In this document: positions 7,656 to 15,995 of the stretch, in pieces
How the letters are laid out: every line of letters begins with the position of its first letter
Position numbering within the stretch: position 1 is the stretch's first letter
NCBI RefSeq assembly: GCF_000721075.1
Contig: NZ_JOEQ01000004.1
Coordinates: forward strand, 620,001 to 684,000
Length of the DNA: 64,000 nt
Direction of reading: 5' to 3'
DNA from: Streptosporangium amethystogenes
GTDB taxonomy: Bacteria > Actinomycetota > Actinomycetes > Streptosporangiales > Streptosporangiaceae
The notes under the pieces: generated by a model
Seen by the model: only the letters and a program-made list of their open reading frames with translations
Told to the model about the DNA's origin: nothing
Database searches by the model: none
Made by a program: the position numbers and the translations under genes

Positions 7656-8933
7656 TCAGGCGGGTCCCCGGACGACCCGCTTCCTGCCCGTGTCGCCCAC
7701 CTCGCGCAGAAAGAAGGCGAACGCCGCGGGACGCGGTCGGACCAGCTCCAGGCGCCCCCCGTCGGCGGCGGCCAGCGCCCTCGCCAGGGGCAGGCCGAGA
7801 CCCGTACCGCCGGCCCCGCTCACGTTCCGCTCGAAGATCCTCGGGGCAAGGTCGTCGGGTATCCCCCTGCCCTGGTCCGCCACCTCGATCACGATGGACT
7901 TGTCCTTGGCGCTGGTGGTCACGGTCACCGTGCCGCCGCCGTGCTCCAGCGAGTTCTCCAGCAGGGTGGAGATCACCTGGCTGATGCCGCCGCCGGTGCC
8001 CAGTGCCTGGAGCCCACGCGTGCCCGCCAGCCTCAGCTGCCGCCCTGCCCTGCGGAACGCCGGGCCCCACTCGATGAACTGCTGGTCGAGCAGCACGTCG
8101 AGTTTGACGCTCTCGGCCTGCGCCTGACGCTGTCGTCTGGCGGTGGCCAGCAACTCGTCGATCACCGCGGTGAGCCGTTCGGCCTGCACGATGGCGGCCT
8201 CGCCCTCCTCCTTGACGATCCCCGGCTCGTCCGCGGCGGCGACGATCTCCTCAAGCCTCATGGTCAGGCCGGTGAGCGGGGTGCGGAGCTGGTGGGAGGC
8301 GTCGGTCGCGAACTCCCGCTCCCTGGCCAGGAGATCGGAGATGCGGGTCGCGCTACGGTCGAGCACCTCGGCCACCCGATCGAGTTCCTGGATGCCGTAG
8401 CGGTGCTTGCTCGGCCTCGCGTCACCGGAGCCGAGCCGCTCAGCGATCATCGCAAGGTCGCTGAGCGGTAACGTCAGGCGGCGCGACTGCACGATGGCAA
8501 GCCCGACCGCGACCGCGAGAGCAGCCGCGGCGAGCCCCAGGATGAGGAAGAGCCATGCGCGGACCTCACGCTCCACCCCCGTCTTGTCCCGGCTGACCGC
8601 GACGTACACGCCGTTCTCCGACTGTGCGTCCGCGGTCATCTTCTGACTCTCGGGGGGCTCGGTGCCCACCGTTATCACCTGGGGAGGTGTGCCTTTTGCA
8701 TAGATCTGAATGTAAAGCTGGGAATACTTACGTTCCAGCTGCTGCTCATCGATGGGCTGATCCTGGATCCGGGCGTACTCGACCTCCCCCAGCAGGCTCT
8801 TGGCATGGGAGGCGAGCTGCTGGGCCGCCTCCTCCTCGATGAGCCTGTTGACCGCCACGGCGAGAGGTATGCCAAGCAGCAACACCCCGATGACCGCAAC
8901 GAGGAGGGTTGAGGAGAGCAGGCGTCGGCGCAT
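7656..8933 (-). CDS. Sensor histidine kinase
   Basis: A 425-residue membrane kinase. Two membrane helices (about 8-28 and 126-148) flank an extracellular sensor of about 100 residues. After a HAMP-like linker come the H-box ATDASHQLRTPL with H214, the N-box LLENSLEHG, and ATP-lid motifs DQGRGIP and GTGLGLPLA. It lies three bases downstream of the response regulator, so the two form one operon. The signal is unknown; the sensor region lacks a domain I can name. Confidence 0.95.
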   Translation of the reverse strand: MRRRLLSSTLLVAVIGVLLLGIPLAVAVNRLIEEEAAQQLASHAKSLLGEVEYARIQDQPIDEQQLERKYSQLYIQIYAKGTPPQVITVGTEPPESQKMTADAQSENGVYVAVSRDKTGVEREVRAWLFLILGLAAAALAVAVGLAIVQSRRLTLPLSDLAMIAERLGSGDARPSKHRYGIQELDRVAEVLDRSATRISDLLAREREFATDASHQLRTPLTGLTMRLEEIVAAADEPGIVKEEGEAAIVQAERLTAVIDELLATARRQRQAQAESVKLDVLLDQQFIEWGPAFRRAGRQLRLAGTRGLQALGTGGGISQVISTLLENSLEHGGGTVTVTTSAKDKSIVIEVADQGRGIPDDLAPRIFERNVSGAGGTGLGLPLARALAAADGGRLELVRPRPAAFAFFLREVGDTGRKRVVRGPA

Positions 8934-8936
8934 TTC

Positions 8937-9605
8937 CTACTCGCGCTCGAACCTGAAGCCGACCCCTCGAACGGTTGTGATGTACCGGGGCTTGGCGGCG
9001 TCGTCACCGAGTTTCCGGCGTAGCCACGAGATGTGCATGTCCAGGGTCTTGGTCGAGCCCCACCAGTTGGTGTCCCACACCTCGCGCATGATCTGCTCGC
9101 GGGTGACCACCTTTCCGGCGTCGCGGACCAGGACCCTCAGCAGGTCGAACTCCTTGGTGGTCAGATGCAGCTCCTTGTCGCCCATCCACGCCCGACGTGA
9201 GTCGGCGTCGATGCGCACGCCCTGGACCACGGGCGTCTCGGACGTGCCACGCCGCAGCAGGGCGCGGACGCGCGCCAGCAGCTCGGCGAGGCGGAACGGC
9301 TTGGTGACGTAGTCGTCGGCCCCGGCGTCGAGGCCCACCACGGTGTCGACCTCGTCGACGCGGGCGGTGAGGATCAACACCGGAGTTCCATGGCCTTCGG
9401 CGCGGATGCGCCTGGCCACCTCCAGGCCGTCCATCTCGGGCAGCCCAAGGTCGAGAACGATCAGGTCGATGCCACCCGACAGAGCCCGCTCCAGAGCCTG
9501 CGGGCCGTCAGGGCTCACCTCTACTTGATAACCCTCGCGGCGCAGAGCTCGCGCCAGTGGCTCGGAAATCGAGGTGTCATCCTCGGCGAGTAGTACACAG
9601 GTCAT
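8937..9605 (-). CDS. OmpR/PhoB family response regulator
   Basis: A 222-residue DNA-binding response regulator. The receiver domain has the acidic pair in LLAEDD, phosphoacceptor D52 in VLDLGLP, and YVTKPF. The C-terminal winged-helix domain shows LTTKEFDLLRVLV and TVRGVGFRFE. It is the first gene of the operon with the kinase. The ATG has no Shine-Dalgarno but has TACGAT six bases upstream, so the mRNA is probably leaderless. Confidence 0.96.
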   Translation of the reverse strand: MTCVLLAEDDTSISEPLARALRREGYQVEVSPDGPQALERALSGGIDLIVLDLGLPEMDGLEVARRIRAEGHGTPVLILTARVDEVDTVVGLDAGADDYVTKPFRLAELLARVRALLRRGTSETPVVQGVRIDADSRRAWMGDKELHLTTKEFDLLRVLVRDAGKVVTREQIMREVWDTNWWGSTKTLDMHISWLRRKLGDDAAKPRYITTVRGVGFRFERE

Positions 9606-9611
9606 GTTGCG

Positions 9612-9617
9612 ATCGTA
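9612..9617 (-). promoter_or_regulatory. -10 element of a probable leaderless promoter for the two-component operon
   Basis: TACGAT on the minus strand is six bases before the ATG at 9605, with no ribosome-binding site between them. Confidence 0.5.
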
Positions 9618-9804
9618 GGACCTTAGAGGATCGTTTCCCGGGTACAGCGCGCGGTTTGACTCGTCGTTGACCTATCCATTGACCTGGGCAAACACTGATA
9701 AATCCCGGATAGTCATCCCGCAACGGCCGAGGCTTTCGGAGTAGGTCTCCCACCTTGGAAGTCCCTCGAAAGCACAGGCGCCCCAAAGGATTGACCGGCA
9801 AAGC

Positions 9805-9844
9805 AGAACACGCCCTACCAGAGGGGATCCGGTGGGCGTGTTCT
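9805..9844 (-). terminator. Hairpin terminator of the bfd-bfr operon
   Basis: AGAACACGCCC and GGGCGTGTTCT form a perfect 11-bp stem with an 18-base loop, starting 12 bases after the bfr stop. Confidence 0.75.
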
Positions 9845-9856
9845 CCTCAATTCACC

Positions 9857-10339
9857 TCAAGACGGCGACGGCGGCTCGGCATAGCGGGCGAGGTAGAGCT
9901 GCTCCCCGAGACTGTCCATCAGCCCCAGTTCGGTCTCCAGGTAGTCGATGTGGTGCTCCTCGTCCTCAAGGATCTCCTCGAAGATGCGGGCCGAGGTGAT
10001 ATCGCCCTTCTCACGCATCAGGGCGATGGCGGGCCTCAGACGGCCGACCACCTCAAGCTCGACGTCCAGGTCGGCGCGGAGCTGCTCCGCGACGGTCTGG
10101 CCGATATGCAGGATGCCCAGCTTCTGGTAGTTGGGCAGTCCTTCAAGGAAGAGGATGCGGTCGGTGAGCTTCTCCGCATGCCGCATCTCGTCCATGGACT
10201 CTTCGCGAGTGTATTTCGCAAGCTTGGTGTATCCCCAGTTCTCCTGCATCTTGGCATGCAGGAAGTACTGGTTGATCGCGGTCAGCTCCGCGGTCAACTG
10301 CTCGTTGAGCAGCTCGATAATTTTCTTGTCGCCCTGCAT
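9857..10339 (-). CDS. bfr: Bacterioferritin
   Basis: Iron-storage protein that forms a 24-subunit shell, oxidises Fe(II) and stores the mineral. The 160 residues are standard. All diiron ferroxidase ligands are at the classical positions: E18, E51, H54, E94, E127 and H130. M52, the haem axial ligand that distinguishes bacterioferritin from ferritin, is present in ESMDEMRHAE. It lies 15 bases downstream of bfd, so its partner ferredoxin is made from the same transcript. Confidence 0.97.
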   Translation of the reverse strand: MQGDKKIIELLNEQLTAELTAINQYFLHAKMQENWGYTKLAKYTREESMDEMRHAEKLTDRILFLEGLPNYQKLGILHIGQTVAEQLRADLDVELEVVGRLRPAIALMREKGDITSARIFEEILEDEEHHIDYLETELGLMDSLGEQLYLARYAEPPSPS

Positions 10340-10354
10340 GGCGGGCTCCTCGTG

Positions 10355-10534
10355 CTATGCGGTCGGAATCAGATCCTCAGACCGCTTCAGGATCGCACAG
10401 ATCTTGCGCACGCAAGAAGCGCAGTCGCCACCGGCACCCGTAGCGTCGCGAATCTGGCGCGCGCTCTTCGCTCCTGCCGAGATGCAGTCGTGCACCTCAT
10501 TCTCGGTGACCGCGCGGCAGACGCATACATACAC
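10355..10534 (-). CDS. bfd: Bacterioferritin-associated [2Fe-2S] ferredoxin
   Basis: Small ferredoxin that reduces the bacterioferritin core to release iron. From the GTG at 10534 it is 59 residues, starting MYVCVCRAVTENEV, with the CxC pair near the N-terminus and DCASCV supplying the other two cluster cysteines. An in-frame GTG at 10576 would add 14 residues running through the promoter and iron box, so I reject it. AGAGG lies about 11 bases upstream. First gene of the bfd-bfr operon; two iron boxes sit directly upstream. Confidence 0.93.
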   Translation of the reverse strand: MYVCVCRAVTENEVHDCISAGAKSARQIRDATGAGGDCASCVRKICAILKRSEDLIPTA

Positions 10535-10553
10535 GGGGGTGCGACCTCTCAGG

Positions 10554-10559
10554 AGAGTA
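10554..10559 (-). promoter_or_regulatory. -10 element for bfd-bfr
   Basis: TACTCT on the minus strand, with iron box 1 starting just upstream where the -10/-35 spacer and -35 region would lie. Confidence 0.45.
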
Positions 10560-10561
10560 CC

Positions 10562-10580
10562 ATAGGTTAGGCACACCTAA
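10562..10580. promoter_or_regulatory. Iron box 1 (DtxR/IdeR/DmdR-type operator)
   Basis: ATAGGTTAGGCACACCTAA matches 16 of 19 positions of the consensus TWAGGTTAGSCTWACCTWA. It lies upstream of bfd, overlapping the likely promoter. Confidence 0.8.
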
Positions 10581-10589
10581 AGTAACCCA

Positions 10590-10608
10590 TTTGGTTAGCC
10601 TTGCCTAC
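10590..10608. promoter_or_regulatory. Iron box 2 (DtxR/IdeR/DmdR-type operator)
   Basis: TTTGGTTAGCCTTGCCTAC also matches 16 of 19 consensus positions. Its centre is 28 bases from that of box 1. Tandem iron boxes upstream of bacterioferritin are known in Mycobacterium. Confidence 0.75.
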
Positions 10609-10657
10609 GTGAGCTACGACACACCCCCCCTAACCCCCCCCGGCGCCCGACACGCGA

Positions 10658-10685
10658 ACGCGCCCTGGCGTGGGCCGGGGCGCGT
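10658..10685 (-). terminator. Hairpin after the metallohydrolase gene
   Basis: ACGCGCCC and GGGGCGCGT form an 8-bp stem with a GC-rich loop, 18 bases after the stop of the minus-strand metallohydrolase gene. Confidence 0.55.
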
Positions 10686-10702
10686 CGCGACGGACTCACC
10701 GG

Positions 10703-11320
10703 TCAGTGTCCCCTGGCCAGCCACTCCTCCAGATGCCCTGCCTCCTCGCCGATCGAGGTGGAGTCGCCATGGCCGGTGTGCACGATCGTCTTCGGCGGCA
10801 GGGTAAGCAGCCTCCCCTTGATCGACTCGATGATCGTGTCGAAGGAGGAGAAGGACCTCCCGGTCGCGCCGGGACCGCCGCGGAACAGGGTGTCGCCGCT
10901 GAAGAGCGCGCCGATCTCCGCCCCGTACAGGCAGACCGCTCCCGGAGCGTGACCCGGCGTGTGCAGCACGGTCAGGTCCACGCCTCCGGCCGAGATCACC
11001 TGACCGTCCTGCAGCGGGGTGTACGGCAGGTCGGCGTAGACCATCTCCCACAGCACCTGGTCGGCCGGGTGGAGCAGGATCGGCGCACCCACCCGCGTGG
11101 CGAGGTCGGCCGCCGCGTCGATGTGGTCGTTGTGCGCGTGGGTGCAGACGATGGCCTTCACCTCGCGGTCACCGACCCGCTCGGCGATCGCGGCGGCGTC
11201 GTGCGCGGCGTCGATGATGACGACCTCGCTGGCCGAACCGACGATCCAGACGTTGTTGTCGACCTCCCATGTCCCGCCGTCCAGCGAGAAGGTGCCGGAG
11301 GTGACCACCTTGTCGATCAC
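10703..11320 (-). CDS. Metallo-beta-lactamase-fold hydrolase paired with MscR
   Basis: A 205-residue glyoxalase-II-like metallohydrolase. Metal-binding motifs are THAHNDHID (H61, H63, D65, H66), HTPGH, SGDTLF and HTGHG. Its GTG start overlaps the mscR stop by four bases (GTGA), so translation is coupled. The same pair occurs in other actinobacteria (for example beside mscR in M. tuberculosis). Working with MscR it would plausibly hydrolyse S-formylmycothiol to formate plus mycothiol. The fold is certain; the substrate is inferred from context. Confidence 0.88.
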   Translation of the reverse strand: MIDKVVTSGTFSLDGGTWEVDNNVWIVGSASEVVIIDAAHDAAAIAERVGDREVKAIVCTHAHNDHIDAAADLATRVGAPILLHPADQVLWEMVYADLPYTPLQDGQVISAGGVDLTVLHTPGHAPGAVCLYGAEIGALFSGDTLFRGGPGATGRSFSSFDTIIESIKGRLLTLPPKTIVHTGHGDSTSIGEEAGHLEEWLARGH

Positions 11321-12402
11321 AGGACCACCACCGAGCGCAGGACCTCGCCGCGGTGCATCTTCGCGAAGGCGTCCTCGACGTCGCCGAGGCCGATCGTCTC
11401 GGAGACGAAGCGGTCGAGGTCGAGCCGCCCCTGCAGGTAGAGGTCGATGAGCATGGGGAAGTCACGGCTGGGCAGGCAGTCGCCGTACCAGGAGGACTTC
11501 AGCGCGCCACCGCGGCCGAAGACGTCGAGCAGCGGCAGCTCCAGCGTCATCTCCGGGGTCGGCACCCCGACCAGGACCACGGTCCCGGCCAGGTCACGGG
11601 CGTAGAACGCCTGCTTGTAGGTCTCCGGGCGGCCGACCGCCTCGATGACCACGTCCGCACCGTTGCCGCCGGTGAGCTCCCTGACCGCCTCGACCATGTC
11701 CGAGGCGCTGGAATTGACCGTGTGGGTGGCGCCGAACTCCTTGGCCCACTCCAGCTTGCGGTCGTCCACGTCCACCGCGATGATCTTCGAGGCGCCCGCC
11801 AGCCTGGCGCCGAGGATGGCCGCGTCACCGACGCCGCCGCACCCGATGACCGCCACGCTGTCGCCGCGGGTCACCGCGCCGGTGTTGATGGCGGCACCCA
11901 GGCCCGCCATCACGCCGCAGCCGAGCAACCCGGCCACCTGCGCCGGCGCGGACGCGTCGACCTTGGTGCACTGCCCGGCCGCGACCAGGGTCTTCTCGAT
12001 GAAGGCGCCGATGCCCAGGGCGGGGCTGAGCGGCGTGCCGTCCTCCAGGGTCATCTTCTGGGTGGCGTTGTGCGTGTTGAAGCAGTACCAGGGACGGCCG
12101 CGCAGGCACGCCCGGCAGTTGCCGCAGACGGCCCGCCAGTTCAGGATCACGAAGTCACCGGGCGCCACCTCCGTGACACCCGCACCGACGGCCTCGACCA
12201 CTCCGGCGGCCTCGTGGCCGAGCAGGAACGGGAATTCGTCGTTGATGCCGCCCTCGCGGTAGTGCAGGTCCGTGTGACAGACACCACAGGCCTGCACCGT
12301 CACCACGGCCTCACCCGGCCCCGGATCGGGCACGATAACGGTCTCCAGCGAGACGGGCTCGCCCTTGCCACGCGCGACCACGCCTTGGACGGTGTACGGC
12401 AT
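11317..12402 (-). CDS. mscR: S-(hydroxymethyl)mycothiol dehydrogenase (formaldehyde/nitrosothiol detoxification)
   Basis: Zinc-dependent medium-chain dehydrogenase that oxidises the formaldehyde-mycothiol adduct and can reduce S-nitrosomycothiol. The 361 residues contain the catalytic-zinc motif [20 protein letters not shown], the structural-zinc cysteines in [15 protein letters not shown], and the NAD motif [20 protein letters not shown] and [12 protein letters not shown] closely match mycothiol-linked enzymes. I use the ATG at 12402 (MPYTVQGV), with AGGTG upstream; an ATG at 12432 would add ten residues. It is co-translated with the metallohydrolase. Confidence 0.93.
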   Translation of the reverse strand: MPYTVQGVVARGKGEPVSLETVIVPDPGPGEAVVTVQACGVCHTDLHYREGGINDEFPFLLGHEAAGVVEAVGAGVTEVAPGDFVILNWRAVCGNCRACLRGRPWYCFNTHNATQKMTLEDGTPLSPALGIGAFIEKTLVAAGQCTKVDASAPAQVAGLLGCGVMAGLGAAINTGAVTRGDSVAVIGCGGVGDAAILGARLAGASKIIAVDVDDRKLEWAKEFGATHTVNSSASDMVEAVRELTGGNGADVVIEAVGRPETYKQAFYARDLAGTVVLVGVPTPEMTLELPLLDVFGRGGALKSSWYGDCLPSRDFPMLIDLYLQGRLDLDRFVSETIGLGDVEDAFAKMHRGEVLRSVVVL

Positions 12403-12483
12403 GTCCTGCACCTCATCTGTTGTGAAACTCATCGAGCCGTACGGGCTCGCTTACCGGCTGAACGGCCTTGGAGAGGCCCCGCC

Positions 12484-13524
12484 TCAATCATTACCAGTCC
12501 GGCGCAACACGTACGGCTGCACCACCCCCAGGCCTCGGGCAGGCCGCCGCCGGATACGGCCGACCTCGACGCCCGGCGCGCCCTCCAGCGCCTCGGCCAG
12601 CTCGCTGTCGACGACGACGGTGCCGGGGCGGGCGATGGCCGTGAGCCTGGCGGCCAGGTTGACCGTGGTCCCGAAGACATCGCCCATGATCGGCAGCACC
12701 GGCCCGTACGCCAGCCCGATCCGCACGTCTGGCCCGTACCGCTGGATGACGTCGACCAGCTCCAGGGCGATCATGGCGGCGGTCCGCGGGTCGGCCGCCG
12801 TGAAGAGCACCTCGTCGCCGAGCGTCTTGACCAGCCGTCCCCCGTGCTCGGCGACCACGTCGGAGGCTCTCCCCTCGAAGCCCTCGACGAGCTCGGCCAG
12901 GCCACGCTCGTCCAGCTCGCGGGTGGCCCGGGTGAAGGAGACCAGATCGGCGAAGCCCACCGCGAGGGTGAGCCGGGTCGGCACGGTGTCGTCGGTGATG
13001 TCGGCGATCGCCAGCAGGCGGGTCCCCGCGGCGGCGAGCTGGGCGCGCCAGACGTGGGTCAGGACCTGCTCGAAGCCGGGAAGCATCCGGCGCGAGGTCT
13101 CCATGACCCTGGCCAGGTCCTCGTCCGTGGGCGGACGGTCGGGGTCGAGCAGGGCCCCGACCATGATCTCGGCCTGCCACTGCGCGAGCCTGGCCGTCGT
13201 CTGGCCGAGTGCCCTGGCCATCTTGATGACGGTCCGGTCGTCCAGCAGGCCGCTCTCCATCATCGTCCGGACCCGCTTGAGCACCGTCACGTCCGCGTCG
13301 GTGAAGGCCACCTCGTCGTCGGGGAGCGTGGCGAACCCCAGCGCGCGCCAGATCCGCTCGGTGAGTTCCTGCGGGAGCTCGGCGAGGCTCGCCACCTGGA
13401 TCCGGGTGTAGCTGGGCGAGGTACCGACGAACAGGTGCTCGATCTGCTCGGCCGTGGGACGTCCGGTGAAGACCTCCTCCTCTTCACCCGCGCCTTCCCC
13501 CCGGCCCAGAAGGTTACGCCCCAC
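12484..13524 (-). CDS. cya: Class III adenylate cyclase with N-terminal regulatory domain
   Basis: Makes cAMP from ATP. The 346-residue soluble protein has a helical regulatory domain of about 180 residues like that of Streptomyces Cya and mycobacterial Rv1264, then the cyclase homology domain. Catalytic residues visible are metal ligands D193 (GFADLVSFT) and D237 (KTLGDEVLF), substrate-specifying K233, and transition-state N289 and R293 (TTVNLAARL), so it should be active. GTG start at 13524. It follows the PH-domain gene by six bases, in the birA neighbourhood where Streptomyces cya also lies. Confidence 0.93.
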   Translation of the reverse strand: MGRNLLGRGEGAGEEEEVFTGRPTAEQIEHLFVGTSPSYTRIQVASLAELPQELTERIWRALGFATLPDDEVAFTDADVTVLKRVRTMMESGLLDDRTVIKMARALGQTTARLAQWQAEIMVGALLDPDRPPTDEDLARVMETSRRMLPGFEQVLTHVWRAQLAAAGTRLLAIADITDDTVPTRLTLAVGFADLVSFTRATRELDERGLAELVEGFEGRASDVVAEHGGRLVKTLGDEVLFTAADPRTAAMIALELVDVIQRYGPDVRIGLAYGPVLPIMGDVFGTTVNLAARLTAIARPGTVVVDSELAEALEGAPGVEVGRIRRRPARGLGVVQPYVLRRTGND

Positions 13525-13530
13525 CGCCGG

Positions 13531-14049
13531 TCACCGCCCGCCGTGTTCCGATGGCTCCCCGTCGATCGCGTCGTCGAGCGCGCGGAACACCTCGGCCCGC
13601 ACATCCTGGATCCGTGGGATGTCCCGCAGCGTGATCCGGCCGTGGTCGCCCGCCGACTCGACGACGAGCGTGCCGCAGCCGAGGATCCTCTCCATCAGGG
13701 TCTGGTCGGCGCTGACCGTGTTGACCTTGGCCATCGGGATGTCGTCTATGGATTTGTTCAGCACCCCCGTACTGATGGTGAACCGGTGCGAGGTGAGCAC
13801 GTACGAGGTGTTCTTCCACCTCAGGTACGGCACGAACGACCACACGGTCAGCAGGCCGACGGCGACCACGGCCACCGCGACGCGCGCGTAGGAGTCGTAG
13901 TCGAAGGCGGGCATGAAGAAAATGGCGGCACCGGACCCCGCGATGATCAGAATCAACGCGAGGAACGGGCCGATGAGGCGCTTCCAGTGCGGGTGGAACG
14001 ACCGGATTCGCCGCTCCCCCTCCGTCATGTGGTGATCGGGTAGACCCAT
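13531..14049 (-). CDS. Membrane protein with bacterial PH domain
   Basis: A 172-residue protein with two membrane helices (about 24-46 and 58-76) followed by a bacterial PH (bPH2/DUF304) domain that includes TSYVLTSHRFTISTGVL and KVNTVSADQTLMERILG. Function is unknown. A homolog beside birA is conserved in Mycobacterium. It ends six bases before cya and begins 33 bases after birA, so the three probably share a transcript. Confidence 0.88.
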   Translation of the reverse strand: MGLPDHHMTEGERRIRSFHPHWKRLIGPFLALILIIAGSGAAIFFMPAFDYDSYARVAVAVVAVGLLTVWSFVPYLRWKNTSYVLTSHRFTISTGVLNKSIDDIPMAKVNTVSADQTLMERILGCGTLVVESAGDHGRITLRDIPRIQDVRAEVFRALDDAIDGEPSEHGGR

Positions 14050-14082
14050 GGGGCAAATCGTGACACGCCTTCGTGCTCCACG

Positions 14083-14907
14083 TCATGAGCTGTGCGGACG
14101 AACATGCACGACGTCTCCCACGCTGAGCGCGTGTTCCTGCCCCTTGGAGCTGACAAGCAGGTGGCCGGCGCCGTCGACGCCGGTGGCCGTGCCGGTGAGC
14201 ACCCGCTCACCCGGCAGCTCCACCCGGACCTCCTGGCCGACCGTGGCGCTGACCGCGAGATAGGCGGCCCGCAGGCCGCACGCCTCGGCGTCACCGTCCG
14301 CCTCCGACCACTCCCGGTAGTGAAGCTCGATCTCCCGTAGCGCCGCCCGCAGGATGGGGTCGCGGTCGACGCAGGCGGCCTTCTCGATGGCCAGGGAGGT
14401 GGCGGTCTCCACCGGCAGTTCCTCGGCGCGCACGCTCACGTTGAGCCCGACGCCCACGATCACCGCGTTGTCGATCCGCTCGGCGAGCACCCCGGCGACC
14501 TTGCGCCCGCCGATCAGCAGGTCGTTGGGCCACTTGAGCCGGACGTCGACCTCGGCGACCTTCCGTACGGCCGACGCGACCGCGAGGGCGACGAGCAGGG
14601 ACAGCCAGCTCTGCCTGGCCGGGGGCGGGTCCGGGCGCAACAGCACCGAGAAGGTCAGGCCGGAACGCGGCGGAACGCTCCAGGCCCTGCCGAGCCTGCC
14701 ACGCCCGGCGAACTGGGCCTCTGCGACGACGACGGCTCCCTGTCGCGCGCCGTCGCGGACGGCCTGCGCGAGGTCGGCGTTGGTCGATCCGGTCCTGGCG
14801 ACGACGGCGATGTCGGACCAGAGGCCGCCGGGACGGACCAGCGCGCGGGTGAGCGCCGCCGGGGAGAGCGGCGGACGGTCGAGATCAGTGAAGGGCGAGT
14901 CGAGCAC
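14083..14907 (-). CDS. birA: Biotin--[acetyl-CoA-carboxylase] ligase
   Basis: Attaches biotin to the carrier Lys of acyl-CoA carboxylase, here presumably K548 of the alpha subunit encoded at 44 kb. The 274-residue enzyme has the biotinyl-AMP loop GRGRLGRAW (about residues 69-76) and LKWPNDLLIGGRKVAGVL. It lacks an N-terminal helix-turn-helix, so it is the monofunctional type and not a repressor. GTG start at 14907. It diverges from fdhD. Confidence 0.95.
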   Translation of the reverse strand: MLDSPFTDLDRPPLSPAALTRALVRPGGLWSDIAVVARTGSTNADLAQAVRDGARQGAVVVAEAQFAGRGRLGRAWSVPPRSGLTFSVLLRPDPPPARQSWLSLLVALAVASAVRKVAEVDVRLKWPNDLLIGGRKVAGVLAERIDNAVIVGVGLNVSVRAEELPVETATSLAIEKAACVDRDPILRAALREIELHYREWSEADGDAEACGLRAAYLAVSATVGQEVRVELPGERVLTGTATGVDGAGHLLVSSKGQEHALSVGDVVHVRPHSS

Positions 14908-15059
14908 TTAGCCATCTTGCCTCCCTTAACGCCCCCCTGTTACCGAATTAGGGCAATGACCAGGGAATACTATTAACGAAGTCTGGGCGCGCAGGCGAAG
15001 CCCGGCTTTCCGAACGGGGATGAAACCATTCGGACAGTAGCGAAAGAGAAAAAGGTCGC

Positions 15060-15947
15060 ATGAGCAGAGACCTTGACCCGCGGGACGGTATCGAGGTGGA
15101 GGCCGTGCGGAGGCCGGGACCCACCACGCGGGCACGGGTCGGGCAGATGCGCTCGGGGACGCTCCACGAGCGCCGGGACGACCTGGCCACCGAGGAGCCA
15201 TTGGAGATCCGGATCCAGGCGGGCGAGCAGCGCCGCACTGTCGCGATCACCATGCGCACCCCGGGGCACGACTTCGAACTGGCCGCCGGGTTCCTGTACG
15301 GCGAGGGTGTCGCGGCACCCGCCGACGTGGCTTCCATCGCCTACTGCACGGACGACGACGTACCGGCCGAGGCCCGCTACAACACGGTGACCGTACGGCT
15401 GCGCGGCGACGCCCTGCCTGATCTGCCCTCGCTCGACCGGCATTTCATGACGTCGAGCGCGTGCGGCGTCTGCGGCACCGCCAGCCTCGACGCCCTGCGT
15501 GGCCGCTGCTCACCGCTGCCCGCCGCCGATGACCCGCTGCGCGTCTCCCCCGAGGTCCTGTACGGCCTTCCCGGCCTGCTGAGGCAGGCCCAGGGGGTCT
15601 TCGGCAAGACCGGGGGACTGCACGCGGCCGGGCTGTTCACCGCGGAAGGCGAGTCGCTCGCGGTCCGCGAGGACGTGGGACGGCACAACGCGGTGGACAA
15701 GCTGGTCGGCTGGGCCATGATGACCGGGAGGCTGCCACTGGGCGGGCACGTGCTCATGGTCAGCGGGCGGACCAGCTACGAGATCATGCAGAAGGCCCTC
15801 ACCGCGGGCCTGCCCGTCGTCTGCGCGGTCTCCGCGCCCTCCTCCCTGGCCGTCGACCTGGCCAGGGAGTTCGGGATGACACTGGTCGGCTTCCTGCGCG
15901 AGGAGCGCTTCAACCTCTACGCGGGGGCGCACCGCGTCGGCCCGTGA
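15060..15947 (+). CDS. fdhD: Formate dehydrogenase accessory sulfurtransferase FdhD
   Basis: Transfers sulfur to the molybdenum cofactor of formate dehydrogenase. The 295 residues show the FdhD signature: TPGHDFELAAGFLYGEG, the sulfur-relay cysteines in SSACGVCGTAS, and VREDVGRHNAVDKLVG. The ATG has AAGG about five bases upstream. No formate dehydrogenase gene is in the window, so its target lies elsewhere. It converges on ppc across a strong hairpin. Confidence 0.96.
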   Translation: MSRDLDPRDGIEVEAVRRPGPTTRARVGQMRSGTLHERRDDLATEEPLEIRIQAGEQRRTVAITMRTPGHDFELAAGFLYGEGVAAPADVASIAYCTDDDVPAEARYNTVTVRLRGDALPDLPSLDRHFMTSSACGVCGTASLDALRGRCSPLPAADDPLRVSPEVLYGLPGLLRQAQGVFGKTGGLHAAGLFTAEGESLAVREDVGRHNAVDKLVGWAMMTGRLPLGGHVLMVSGRTSYEIMQKALTAGLPVVCAVSAPSSLAVDLAREFGMTLVGFLREERFNLYAGAHRVGP

Positions 15948-15953
15948 GCGCCG

Positions 15954-15981
15954 CCCGCCGGCCCCGTGCGGGGCCGGCGGG
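15954..15981. terminator. Bidirectional terminator between fdhD and ppc
   Basis: CCCGCCGGCCCC pairs perfectly with GGGGCCGGCGGG over a GTGC loop, in the 48-base gap between the two convergent stops. Confidence 0.85.
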
Positions 15982-15995
15982 TGGCGGCGAGAAGA

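Noticed and set aside
12403..12432. Longer mscR start at the ATG at 12432
   Set aside because: The AGGTG-preceded ATG at 12402 matches the usual family N-terminus; the extra ten residues look like leader.
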